A stretch of 64,000 bases of DNA from Pogonophryne albipinna (Eukaryota > Chordata > Actinopteri > Perciformes > Artedidraconidae): NCBI GenBank assembly GCA_028583405.1, contig CM053249.1, forward strand, positions 40,458,499-40,522,498. The letters run 5' to 3'. Position 1 is the stretch's first letter. Every line of letters begins with the position of its first letter. Below the pieces are notes generated by a model, which made no database searches, was not told where the DNA came from, and saw only the letters and a program-made list of their open reading frames with translations. Shown here piece after piece: positions 25,015 through 36,330 of this stretch. A program made the translations under genes and the position numbers.

Positions 25015-25641
25015 TTTCTCTGTGCTGACTCCCGAGTCACCAGCTGAACGTAGCCTCTCGTTAGCTTACTGCTACTATTAGACACTGCGCCCTGCCTGCC
25101 CACTCTGTTGCCGGATTTGAGAGAAATAAGCAACCAGGTCTATGAAAACAAGCCCAAAAGAAGCAACACATACATGATGTTGTGTAATTTTAAACCAAAA
25201 CTAAGGCCTCAGGATGACTTTAAGACGTGAACATGGTCATTTTTGTTTTGTAACATTAAATAAAATAATTTTAAAAAAAAATTATAAAAAAAAAAAAGAT
25301 TCCCGATCCCCGATCTTTTTCTCCCGATTCCGATCTTTTAAAAATCACGTGATCGGCTCCGATCCCCGATCACGTGATCGGATCGGGAAATCTCTACAAG
25401 TGACCGCTTGCTCCTGTTTACAGACCTGCTGCGATACTGTCCAGTGTGATAGTGATGCCAAGTGACGACTTTATAGAACAAAACTCTATTCAAACCAATG
25501 CTTTAAATGTACAGATATGATCATAACAATTAATGAAAAGTACATTGAAGAGTAGCATTGCCCTTTGACTTCAAGCTGTATAACTGTAAAGACAATTAAT
25601 TTGTAATTAAACTAAATGTAAGTGTACTTCTGTCTTAACAG

Positions 25642-25696
25642 GTGCCTATTCAAGATCAATCTGGACAAGGGGACTAAAGTGGAGAGTAAGGAATAA
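25642..25696 (+). CDS. Candidate last coding exon of the unidentified gene
   Basis: Acceptor TTCTGTCTTAACAG, then an open frame giving CLFKINLDKGTKVESKE and a stop at 25,694. An AATAAA overlaps the stop. The phase matches the 22,938 donor (AT|G). Short basic C-terminal exons like this end the same uncharacterised teleost family as the 22,788 exon. Confidence 0.45.
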
Positions 25697-25881
25697 AAAC
25701 AAAAACAGCACTCGATAAAGGTGCATTCATTAATTACAAACGTCGCTGACTTTGAATGGAGAGAGTAGAAACACACACACACAGTCATGTACACACGCAC
25801 ACACATAACTGGTAGATTTCTTTAGTGTTTATAATTGTTATCTTTTGAACAAAATGTTGGGAAATTTTTGGCTATTGTTAA

Positions 25882-26263
25882 AGGTGGGGTAGGTCATTTT
25901 GGAGAAACCAGCTCGAGTGCGCTAGAATTTGAAAATACACAGCCGGAAAAAATCTGCCACTTCCTTACAGAGCCCCTCCTCCAACACACACGAACGCGCA
26001 CATGACCAATGAGGGCACAAGATAAGTGTGTGCACAGATGGAAGGCTGACAGGCAGGTAGGCCATCCAGTTATTTTAGCCGGGCCGGCTCAAATGATTGG
26101 TCGTGCTTTTTACAGTACTACGGCTTCCACAGATGACATTTTTTTATGGATTTATTGTCAAAGCACTTAAGATATTCATTGCTATCGGGATGTTAAGAGC
26201 ATTCCATGGAATATAACAAAAAGTGTATCTCGAGCCGGTTTCTCAAACTTACCTACCCCACCT
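25882..26263. mobile_element. TTAA-flanked MITE
   Basis: Terminal inverted repeats of about 40 bp start AGGTGGGGTAGGT and include GAGAAACCRGCTCGAG. They are bounded by TTAA at 25878-25881 and 26264-26267. The TTAA duplication fits piggyBac or Kolobok. A relative of its left half is built into the arms of both fold-back elements. No coding capacity. Confidence 0.75.
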
Positions 26264-26486
26264 TTAAATGTTGAAATGTTTCATTGCCGGTCTATTCTGC
26301 TATATATAATATATTTTATTTATTGTTTTTATTTTTGTGATGTATATTATTATTTTCAATAATATATTGTGTATATATAAATATATATATTTGTGATTTT
26401 TTTTCTACAAAACATCTGACAGTTAATGTAAACTTGGGCTTTTGCAAAGTAAAATGACATGTTTACTTTGTGTTTTACATGTAAAT

Positions 26487-26806
26487 GGTCTTAGATTTCA
26501 TGAAGTTCGCTGACGACACGACCGCCATCGGCCTTATCACCGACGGCGACGAGACGGCGCACAGAGAGGAGGTCGAAAACCTGACATCTTTGTGCAAGGA
26601 TAACAACCTCCATCTCAACGTCAGCAAAACCAAGGAGCTGATTGTGGATTACAGGAAGCAGCAGAGAGAGGGACACGCCCCCATCGCCATCAATGGGACT
26701 ACAGTGGAGAGAGTCAGCAGCTTGAGGTTCCTCGGTGTCCACATCACTGAGGACCTGACATGGACTCATCACACTAACAGCATCACCAAAACAGCGGCTC
26801 TTTTTT
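26487..26806 (+). pseudogene. LINE reverse transcriptase fragment, part 1
   Basis: The frame contains KFADDTTAIGL, the (Y/F)ADD catalytic block of non-LTR reverse transcriptase, then LHLNVSKTKELIVDYRK and LRFLGVHI. This arrangement is typical of the Rex1/L2/CR1 group in fish. It breaks off at TKTAALF where another element begins. The opposing frame on the minus strand is a shadow. Confidence 0.8.
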
Positions 26807-27335
26807 AAAATTGTATTAGTCAATGTATTGAACATGTTAGAAACAAAACAAACAATAATAATGATTCAAGGTTCAAGGTATAACAATTTTTTGTTCTCAA
26901 AGTTTCTATCATGTTCAAAAGGGTCAAGAAGAAGCTTAAACACTTTTATGGTCCTACCCCCTCCCCCCCCCTCCCTAGCGTACATTGTTCATGAAAATAC
27001 AAGTTTAGGTCATCATCATCAGCATCCGTGATATTGGATTCAATCTTTTGTACAAAACAACCAAAAAGAAATAACTTTTACAACGACAAGAAATAGCAAG
27101 CATCACTTCACAGGTCCTGCTCCGAACCATTCAGGATTTCGTTTCTAAATGAGTTTTAGTTTAGATAAAGTTCCACAGTATTTCAGCTCATCCTTACAGT
27201 TATTCCACAGATGAACACCTTCTGTTGTGATGCAATGAAGTTTGGAATTTGTTCCTATGGGTGGTTTTAAAAAAAAATGCAGTTTCCTCTCAGCATGTGT
27301 ATGCTTTCTCTCTGTGTGAAAAGTCCCTGGACATT
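26807..27335 (-). mobile_element. Minus-strand LINE 3' fragment splitting the plus-strand LINE
   Basis: This segment separates two parts of one plus-strand LINE. On the minus strand, near 27,130-27,245, it reads LWNNCKDELKYCGTL, resembling the extreme C-terminal (LWN...ELK) block of LINE proteins. A C-rich tract lies near 26,950. Confidence 0.45.
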
Positions 27336-27339
27336 ATGA

Positions 27340-27650
27340 TGTAATTGTTCTGCAGGCTGAGGAAGTTCAACATGGACTCCAGGATACTCTGCATCTTCTT
27401 CAGGTGTACCATAGAGAGTATCCTGACTGGCTGCATCACGGCCTGGTACGGCAGTGCAATCATATTCTGTATACTTGCATATAGACTCTTGCACTATTTC
27501 TATTCTATTTTATTTGTATTTACTAGCACTATTTTATTTGTTCTATGTTCTATATATATGTTGCACTGTTGGATGAGCCTGTGACTTCAGTTTTTCATTG
27601 ACATATCTACACTGAAGATAATGTACAAATGACAGTAGTTATAATGATAC
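27340..27650 (+). pseudogene. LINE fragment, part 2, with 3' UTR
   Basis: Resumes the plus-strand LINE with LRKFNMDSRILCIFF and TIESILTGCITAWYG, blocks that follow the RT domain in Rex1/L2-type LINEs. The 3' UTR contains the TGTTGCACTGTTGG and TTTTCATTGACATATC motifs usual for the family. Confidence 0.75.
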
Positions 27651-29249
27651 CGCTTTCGTCTCATTAGTATGCATACAAAGTGACATGTGGACACGCCCCC
27701 GATTATGCAAATGAGCTAAGTCCCGCCTCCCATTGTTCGAGACCCTTTGATGTGAGATAACAGGTAGGTGTGAAAAGCCCCCCTGTGTAGTGCCTTTGTT
27801 GTCTAATTCTTTGATGTATTGATTAAGGCAGTCTCTTTGAAGTTATGTTGTCTGGCGCCTCACACCTCTTTGATGTATTGATTAAGGCAGTCTCTTTGAA
27901 GTTATGTTGTCTGGCCTCCTGTCCCCTCACACCCTTTTGTTGTCTAATTCTTTGATGTGTTGATTAAGGCAGTCTCTTTGAAGGTATGTTGTCTGGCCCC
28001 TGTCCCCCCCTTGTAGTCTAAGCCTTTGATGTGAGACAACAGGTAGGTGTGAAAAGCCCCCCTGTGGAGGGCTTTTTGTTGTCTATTTCTTTGATGTGTT
28101 GATTAAGGCAGTCTCTTTGAAGTTATGCTGGCTGGCCCCCTCAGGGTTGTATAATCTAATTAGCCTTTGATGTTTTGCCCTTTGATGTGGTGTGTTATAA
28201 GCCTTTTGATGTTAATCTAGGTGTCTCTTTGAAGTTATGCGTGAGACTGTCTAACCCCCCTCCCAGCCCAGGCCTCTCCCCCCTTTCTCCACCCCTTCCT
28301 TTTGGGCTATGAGGCTAGCAGATCGTGGGGGAGGGAATTAGGTGAAAATAGAAATAAGCTCAACACTAATTAAAAAGACAGTAATTTCCACTTACCAAGT
28401 CACCTTGCAAAAAAGAAAATTGGCCAAGAGACGCCTGTGACAACTTACCGCCATCCGTCCGGAGCGCCAGTCAAGAAACGAATGCCACAGCTGTGCGGGA
28501 GTCAGACCATTTTGTCAAATGGTCAAAACAGCCTATGTTTCAAGCCTCAAAATCACAAACTGCCATTAAGAGGCAGAATCCTAACGAAATCTACGGACAC
28601 AAAGTACTTCATTATCTACTTTTCAGCTTTTATACACAAAAGTGTATCTTTTAGTAACTTTCTCAGAGAATTTAAACATAAATCTGTCAAATGTTCAAAA
28701 TAGCCTTCACTGACATAGCCTCAAAATCACAAACTGTCATTAAGAGTCAGATTCTTAACGAAATCTACTCAGAGTACTTCATGGTAGTGATCAGCTTTTT
28801 AGACACAAAGTGTATCTTTCAGTAACTTTCTGAGAAAATTAAGCATAAATCAGTCAAATGTTCAAAACAGCCTTCACTGAAATAGCCTCAAAATCACAAA
28901 CTGCCATTAAGAGTCAGAATCCTAACAAAATCTACTCAAACAGAGTACTTCATGGTAGTGGTCAGCTTTTATACACAAAAGTGTATCTCTCAGTAACTTT
29001 CTCAGAGAATTTAAGCATAAATCTGTCAAATGTTCAAAACAGCCTTCACTGAAATAGCCTCAAAATCACAAACTGCCATTAAGAGTCAGAATCCTAATGA
29101 AATCTACTCAAACAGAGTACTTCATGGTAGTGGTCAGCTTTTAAACACAAAAGTGTATCTTTCAGTAACTTTCTGAGAGAATTTAAGCATAAATCTGTCA
29201 AATGTTCAAAACAGCCTTGTTTCACTGAAATAGCGTCAAAATCACAAAC

Positions 29250-29345
29250 TGTACAGTGAACTGGAGAAATTACAGCACAGAGTTTTCTACTACGACACAG
29301 ATAGTATAATCTATGTGACAAGACAGGGGCAGTCTCCTGTACTTT
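29250..29345 (+). repeat. Non-monomer insert recurring inside the satellite
   Basis: GAGAAATTACAGCACAGAG followed by ACTACGACACAGATAGTATA occurs here, at 7575-7680, and inverted at about 32,405-32,515 and 33,510-33,605, always between monomers. It is therefore a minor variant unit of the array, older than the split into two elements. Confidence 0.75.
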
Positions 29346-29769
29346 CATGGTAGTGGACAGCTTTTAAAAAGAAAAGTGTATCTTTCGGTAACCTTTTGAG
29401 AGAATTAAGCATAAATCTGTCAAATGTTCAAAACGGCCTTCACTGAAATAGCCTCAAAATGACAAACTGCCATTAAGAGTCAGATGCTTGACGAAATCTC
29501 ATGGTAGTGGTCAGCTTTTAAAACATAAAAGTGTATCTTTCGGTAACTTTTTGAGAGAATTAAGCATAAATCTATCAAATGTTCAAAACTGCCTTGTTTC
29601 ACTGAAATGGATAAATGTATCCGAAAATAGTGTCTCTTAAGGCGGATATAGTCCCCTGATCACTCCCGTTACATTCCTCCAGAGTCAGAAATAGTGTAAG
29701 TTAACTTTTGGAAGAACCAGAGAAAAGGGTGAAAATGGATAAAATATATCCGAAAATAGTGTCTCTTAA

Positions 29770-31545
29770 AGAGCATCCCAACAACTGTTGTGCAATGAAA
29801 TATTGGGCTACTAGTCATCTCGAACCGTCAGTTTAAAAAAGAAGGTGCGATACCGTTCTGATAAATATCAATAATTTCGAACATCGCGGGGAAATTCCTT
29901 CGACTCATTTTGAAGTTTTGGGGGAAGCCGGAAGTGACGTCAATGCGGGAACGCTTCACTGTGCAGCGTGAGAGCCAAACAAGGACAAAGTGTGTTGTAA
30001 TGCGTAGAAATGGTGAATTACTGAGTTTAGGCACGTTAATAACGTTGACTACAGTATATTCATATTTGTCAGTGCTTTCATGTCAATTCGGCGAACATAA
30101 ATGATCGTGGTGAAGATGATGATTAAATTAGGATTAAAAATCGGTAGTGAGAGCTGCTGAATTTCCTCCCGTAGGATGTGATATAAAAACAAATCGATTA
30201 TTTTTGGAGTTGTAAACTCAAGTGGATGAAACTACATTTATTAGTGCTTTCATGTCAATTCGGCGAACATATGATACATTAAATGATCGTGAGGATGATG
30301 ATTAAAAATCGTTTGTTTGAGCCGGTCTGCATTTCCTGATGAGAAAACAAACCGATGCTTTTTGTAGTTGTAGTACACCAACATGGATTAAACGTGTGTT
30401 TTTTTACCACAATGTTGGGGAAATTAATGGATAAAATGCACGGATTATTATTATTATTCCCACTCCGATCGGGACACTAGGCCCACCGTTTCCCCGCAGC
30501 GAGGCTCCCCCCGTTGACAGTTTACGTGGGCTGGGTGCAGTGGCGGACTGGCCATCGGGACGAATCCCGATGGGCCGGTAGCGAAGTGGGCCGGTCGGAT
30601 AAGTCACTAGCACATCCCCCATAGGCGGCGCGTGAGGCTCAGGTTTGGGAAGGCAACATTTTTTTTTTTACCTGACGCTGGCCGCCTCCGGCGTCTATAG
30701 AAAAGAGATCAACTCAGTGTGCGGAGTTTAAATCTCTCAAGTCATATTACAGGATAAAGGAAATACAGTTTAAACTGCCGTATGCAGAGAAGATGCCGAC
30801 GTGTGGCACTTATCATTCATATTACATCATCAATCAGATCATCGATCATATAATATCATAATATATCATATATTTCCTTATCTGAGTCAGCTTCTCCAGC
30901 CGTATCTGGCCGCGCAACATTACAGTGTCACATACTGTATGCAGAAGTATTATTTTAAGCAACACATTATGTTGACGAAACACTCGAGTCAAATGTAATT
31001 AAAGTCAGATCCACTCGTGTCTTAGATGGGGCAGTGATAACATAAAACTATACGCTTTCAAACACTCGGTAGGCCTAGTTATTTTTTAACCAGTTGTTCT
31101 GTATTCACCTTGCAGGTGCAACTCTGTGGCTTGTATCCTGGATTATATGTTTAAGTCATGGATGTTTAAAGCTCATATTTGTCTAATAATAGTTTACTTT
31201 TCATTAATGAAGTATGACGCTGCGCTGGTCAAATGTTGCTAACCCCGCCCCTTTCACGTGAATGCGCTCTCAGCTGGTGAGAGAAACCCTGGCTTGATTT
31301 ACCGAGTTGATAATCAGCGTCGTAGGACCACTTAGCGAGATCTCGTTTGTTAGTTTGTTGTTGTTAGTTTGTTTGTTACTCAAACAACATATCCAGGGTA
31401 TGTTGAACTGGCTTCGTAGTACAGGGCACAGGTGGCTAGCAGCGTTAATGTCAAAGACACAGACATTATACATTATATTTGTATTTTACCAGGATGCAGT
31501 GACACAAATATTTGGGAACGCTTAGCCTTCCCTAGCCTACAGCAG
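29770..31545. mobile_element. Inverted copy of the Kolobok-like element interior
   Basis: This is close to the reverse complement of about 20,937-22,755. It starts TTAA (29766-29769) AGAGCATCCC, so the TGTCACAGGC part of the terminal repeat is missing. It stops at the TAGGCTAGGGAAGGC palindrome without the outer 0.5 kb. It sits at the symmetry axis of fold-back element 2. Confidence 0.75.
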
Positions 31546-31835
31546 CTTTGTGTAAAAAAAAACAGAGCATACAATGAGAGCACATGATACACTTTAAATG
31601 TTTTGTTTACAATACTATTACTATATATGAAAGCAAAAAAAATAAAACACATTTTCATTTTGTAATGGTTGTTTAATTGAAAACACAACATTCAACACAT
31701 TTTCATAAAAAACACATTACATTTTACCAAGTTAGTGTCGTAGTGCATACAAGATAATAGACTTAACGATTTGCACTGCTGCCTCTCTCCGCGTTTCATT
31801 TACAGTGATCGGTTTATCGTTCAATTCCCATACTC
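31546..31835. other. Unannotated stretch at the axis of element 2
   Basis: AT-rich and without counterpart elsewhere in the window. No gene seen. Confidence 0.4.
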
Positions 31836-32150
31836 TACCCGCCTTAAGAGACACTATTTTCGGATACAATTTCTCCATTTTCACCCCTTTCCTCTGATTC
31901 TCCCAAAAAGATAACGTAGAGACTTTTTCTGACTCTGGATGAATGTAAGGGGAGTTGTCAGGGGACTCTACCTGCCTTAAGAGACACTATTTTCGGATAT
32001 ATTTTATCCATTTTCACCCTTTTCTCTGGTTCTTCCAAAAGTTAACTTACACTATTTCTGACTCTGGAGGAATGTAACGGGAGTTATCAGGGGACTATAT
32101 CCGCCTTAAGAGACACTATTTTCGGATACATTTATCCATTTCAGTGAAAC
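31836..32150 (-). repeat. Axis-core repeats of element 2
   Basis: The block CCTTAAGAGACACTATTTTCGG occurs near 31,843, 31,976 and 32,104, about 130 bp apart, facing the equivalent copies at 29,620-29,760. It matches the single core at 8,291-8,432 in element 1. Confidence 0.8.
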
Positions 32151-35100
32151 AAGGCGGTTTTGAACATTTGACAGATTTATGCTTAATTCTCTCAAAAAGA
32201 TACTGAACGATACACTTTTATGTTTAAAAGCTGACCACTACCATGAGATTTCGTCAAGCATCTGACTCTTAATGGCAGTTTGTCATTTTGAGGCTATTTC
32301 AGTGAAACAATGCTGTTTTGAACATTTGACAGATTTATGCTTAATTCTCTCAAAAGGTTACCGAAAGATACACTTTTCTTTTTTAAAAGCTGTCCACTAC
32401 CATGAAAGTACTGGAGACTGCCCCTGTCTTGTCACATAGATTATACTATCTGTGTCGTAGTAGAAAAGTCTGTGCTGTAATTTCTCCAATTCACTGTACA
32501 GTTTCAGCCAGTTTGTGATTTTGACGCTATTTCAGTGAAACAAGGCTGTTTTGAACATTTGACAGATTTATGCTTAAATTCTCTCAGAAAGTTACTGAAA
32601 GATACACTTTTGTGTTTAAAAGCTGACCACTACCATGAAGTACTTTGTGTCAGTAGATTTCGTTAAGAATCTGACTCTTAATGACAGTTTGTGACTTTGA
32701 GGCTATTTCAGTGAAACAAGGCTGTTTTGAACATTTGACAGATTTATGCTTAAATTCTCTGAGAAAGTTACTGAGAGATACACTTTTGTGTATAAAAGCT
32801 GACCACTACCATGAAGTACTCTGTTTGAGTAGATTTTGTTAGGATTCTGACTCTTAATGGCAGTTTGTGATTTTGAGGTTATTTCAGTGAAACAAGGCTG
32901 TTTTGAACATTTGACAGATTTATGCTTAATTCTCTCAAAAAGTTACTGAAAGATACACTTTTGTATTTAAAAGCTGACCACTACCATGAAGTACTCTGAG
33001 TAGATTTCGTAAGGATTCTGACTCTTAATGGCAGTTTGTGATTTTGAGGCTATGTCAGTGAAGGCTATTTTGAACATTTGACAGATTTATGCTTAAATTC
33101 TCTGAGAAATGTTACTGAAAAGATACACTTTTGTGTATAAAAAGCTGAAAAAGTAGATAATGAAGTACTTTGTGTCAATAGATTTTGTTAAGAATCTGAC
33201 TCTTAATGGCAGTTTGTCATTTTGAGGCTATTTCAGTGAAGGCAGTTTTGAACATTTGACAGATTTATGCTTAATTCTCTCAAAAAGTTACCGAAAGATA
33301 CACTTTTCTTTTTTAAAAGCTGAAAAAGTAGATAATGAAGTACTTTGTGTCAATAGATTTTGTTAAGAATCTGACTCTTAATGGCAGTTTGTCATTTTGA
33401 GGCTATTTCAGTGAAGGCCATTTTGAACATTTGACAGATTTATGCTTAATTCTCTCAAAAGGTTACCGAAAGATACACTTTTCTTTTTAAAAGCTGTCCA
33501 CTACCATGAACGTATTGGAGACTGCCCCTGTCTTGTCACATAGATTATACTATCTGTGTCGTAGTAGAAAACTCTGTGCTGTAATTTCTCCAGTTCACTG
33601 TACAGTTTGTGATTTTGACGCTATTTCAGTGAAACAAGGCTGTTTTGAACATTTGACAGATTTATGCTTAAATTCTCTCAGAAAGTTACTGAAAGATACA
33701 CTTTTGTGTTTAAAAGCTGACCACTACCATGAAGTACTCTGTTTGAGTAGATTTCGTTAGGATTCTGACTCTTAATGGCAGTTTGTGATTTTGAGGCTAT
33801 TTCAGTGAAGGCTGTTTTGAACATTTGACAGATTTATGCTTAAATTCTCTGAGAAAGTTACTGAAAGATACACTTTTGTGTATAAAAGCTGACCACTACC
33901 ATGAAGTACTCTGTTTGAGTAGATTTTGTTAGGATTCTGACTCTTAATGGCAGTTTGTGATTTTGAGGCTATTTCAGTGAAGGCTGTTTTGAACATTTGA
34001 CTGATTTATGCTTAATTTTCTCAGAAAGTTACTGAAAGATACACTTTGTGTCTAAAAAGCTGACCACTACCATGAAGTACTCTGAGTAGATTTCGTTAAG
34101 AATCTGACTCTTAATGACAGTTTGTGATTTTGAGGCTATGTCAGTGAAGGCTATTTTGAACATTTGACAGATTTATGTTTAAATTCTCTGAGAAAGTTAC
34201 TAAGAGATACACTTTTGTGTATAAAAGCTGAAAAGTAGATAATGAAGTACTTTGTGTCCGTAGATTTCGTTAGGATTCTGCCTCTTAATGGCAGTTTGTG
34301 ATTTTGAGGCTATTTCAGTGAAGGCTGTTTTGAACATTTGACAGATTTATGTTTAAATTCTCTGAGAAAGTTACTGAAAGACACACTTTTGTGTTAAAAA
34401 GCTGACCACTATCATGAAGTACTCTGTGTCAGGAGATTTCAGCACACAGGGTCTCTACTGTAAACAGAAAAAACATAACAGTTGTAAGTATCTAATAATA
34501 TACTATCCACATAATATACTAGTTTAACCCCTACCAAAAAAAACAACATTTAATAATTACATAATATTATAAGATAAAAAAAAAAAAGTACTTTCCAGAG
34601 TTTTTCAAGATCAGATACAGGTCAAGAAAATGCATAGAGGAGGTATGGTGCTGGCTCATTAGCCCTCTCACTCTTCTTAGAATGATCCTGTGCAATTTTT
34701 AAAAGTTGAACTCTTATCCCCTTATAAACCAAAATAACAATAGCCCTTAATTAACACTAATCATTTAAAAAAGAAAACTTACATCTAATTTAGAGAGGAC
34801 AACTAAAAACGTGTAAGGTGACTGTTTTAAACTAATTCCATCACATATATATCTTATTTTAACCCTATAATGTATTTACTTTAGAGAGTCCTCTCCTGCT
34901 GATATTCAGGTGTGTGTCTGCATATGGTATCTCTGCTTTAAAGAGTCCTTTATCCAGGTGATTAACGATGCTTCTTTTGTCCCCCCACAGAGTGAAACTT
35001 AGTTATCACTATTAAAACCTAAATAATATCTTTTTAAAATTAATATGAATACCTTCTTTGCAAACATATACTTCCTTGTAGTTAACAGTTTCACAAAAAC

Positions 35101-35350
35101 TTGAAAAGAAACATCCTTAGCAAGCACTAATCATTTAAAGCAAAACCCTGAATGAAATCTAGAGAGGACAATAACGTTTTTAGGTGTCTTAGTGAGTGAA
35201 AATTAATGGCTGTTTTATTTAGTTTGAGCGTATTTCTTTTTTAAAAACTAACTCCATCCCCTCGCTTCTCACCTCACAGAGAGTGTCTTAATCAACATAT
35301 AGATTAACATCCCAGGCTTATCTCTAACCCTCACATCAAAGGCCAACTCC

Positions 35351-35517
<167 letters not shown>

Positions 35518-36330
35518 ATTGTTCTTAAAGGTAGGGGTAGGTCATTTTGGAGAAACCATCTCGAGTGAGCTAGAATTTGAAAGTACACAACCGAAAATCT
35601 GCCACTTCCTCACAGAGCCCCTCCTCCAGCACACATGAACGCGCTCCACAACCAAAAGAGGGCACGAGATAAGTTTATGCAAAGATCTCTGGCTGTAGGC
35701 GTCTGACTCCCGCACAGCTGTGGCATTCGTTTCTTGACTGGCGCTCCGGACGGATGGCGGTAAGTTGTCACAGGCGTCTCTTGGCCAATTTTCTTTTTTG
35801 CAAGGTGACTTGGTAAGTGGAAATTACTCTCTTTTTAATTAGTTTTGAGCTTATTTCTATTTTCACCTAATTCCCTCCCCCACTATCTGCTAGCCTCATA
35901 GCCCAAAAGGAAGGGGGTGGAGAAAGGGGGGAGAGGCCTGGGCTGGGAGGGGGGTTAGACAGTCTCACACATAACTTCAAAGAGACACCTAGATTAACAT
36001 CAAAAGGCTTATAACACACCACATCAAAGGGCAAAACATCAAAGGCTAATTAGATTATACAACCCTGAGGGGGCCAGCCAGCATAACTTCAAAGAGACTG
36101 CCTTAATCAACACATCAAAGAAATAGACAACAAAAAGCCCTCCACAGGGGGGCTTTTCACACCTACCTGTTATCTCACATCAAAGGCTTAGACTACAAGG
36201 GGGGACAGGGGCCAGACAACATAACTTCAAAGAGACTGCCTTAATCAACACATCAAAGAATTAGACAACAAAAGGGTGTGAGGGGATAGGGGGCCAGACA
36301 ACATAACTTCAAAGAGACTGCCTTAATCAG

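Larger units (their letters stand above)
23796..25396 (-). mobile_element. hAT transposon, decayed, with 8-bp target duplication
   Basis: The ends TAGGGATGTCCCGATC and GATCGGGAAATCTCTA are imperfect inverted repeats. They are flanked by the identical 8-bp sequence CAAGTGAC (23788-23795 and 25397-25404), diagnostic of hAT insertion. Both subterminal regions are rich in CCGATC motifs. It carries the remnant of a BED-finger transposase on the minus strand and sits in what appears to be an intron. Confidence 0.88.
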
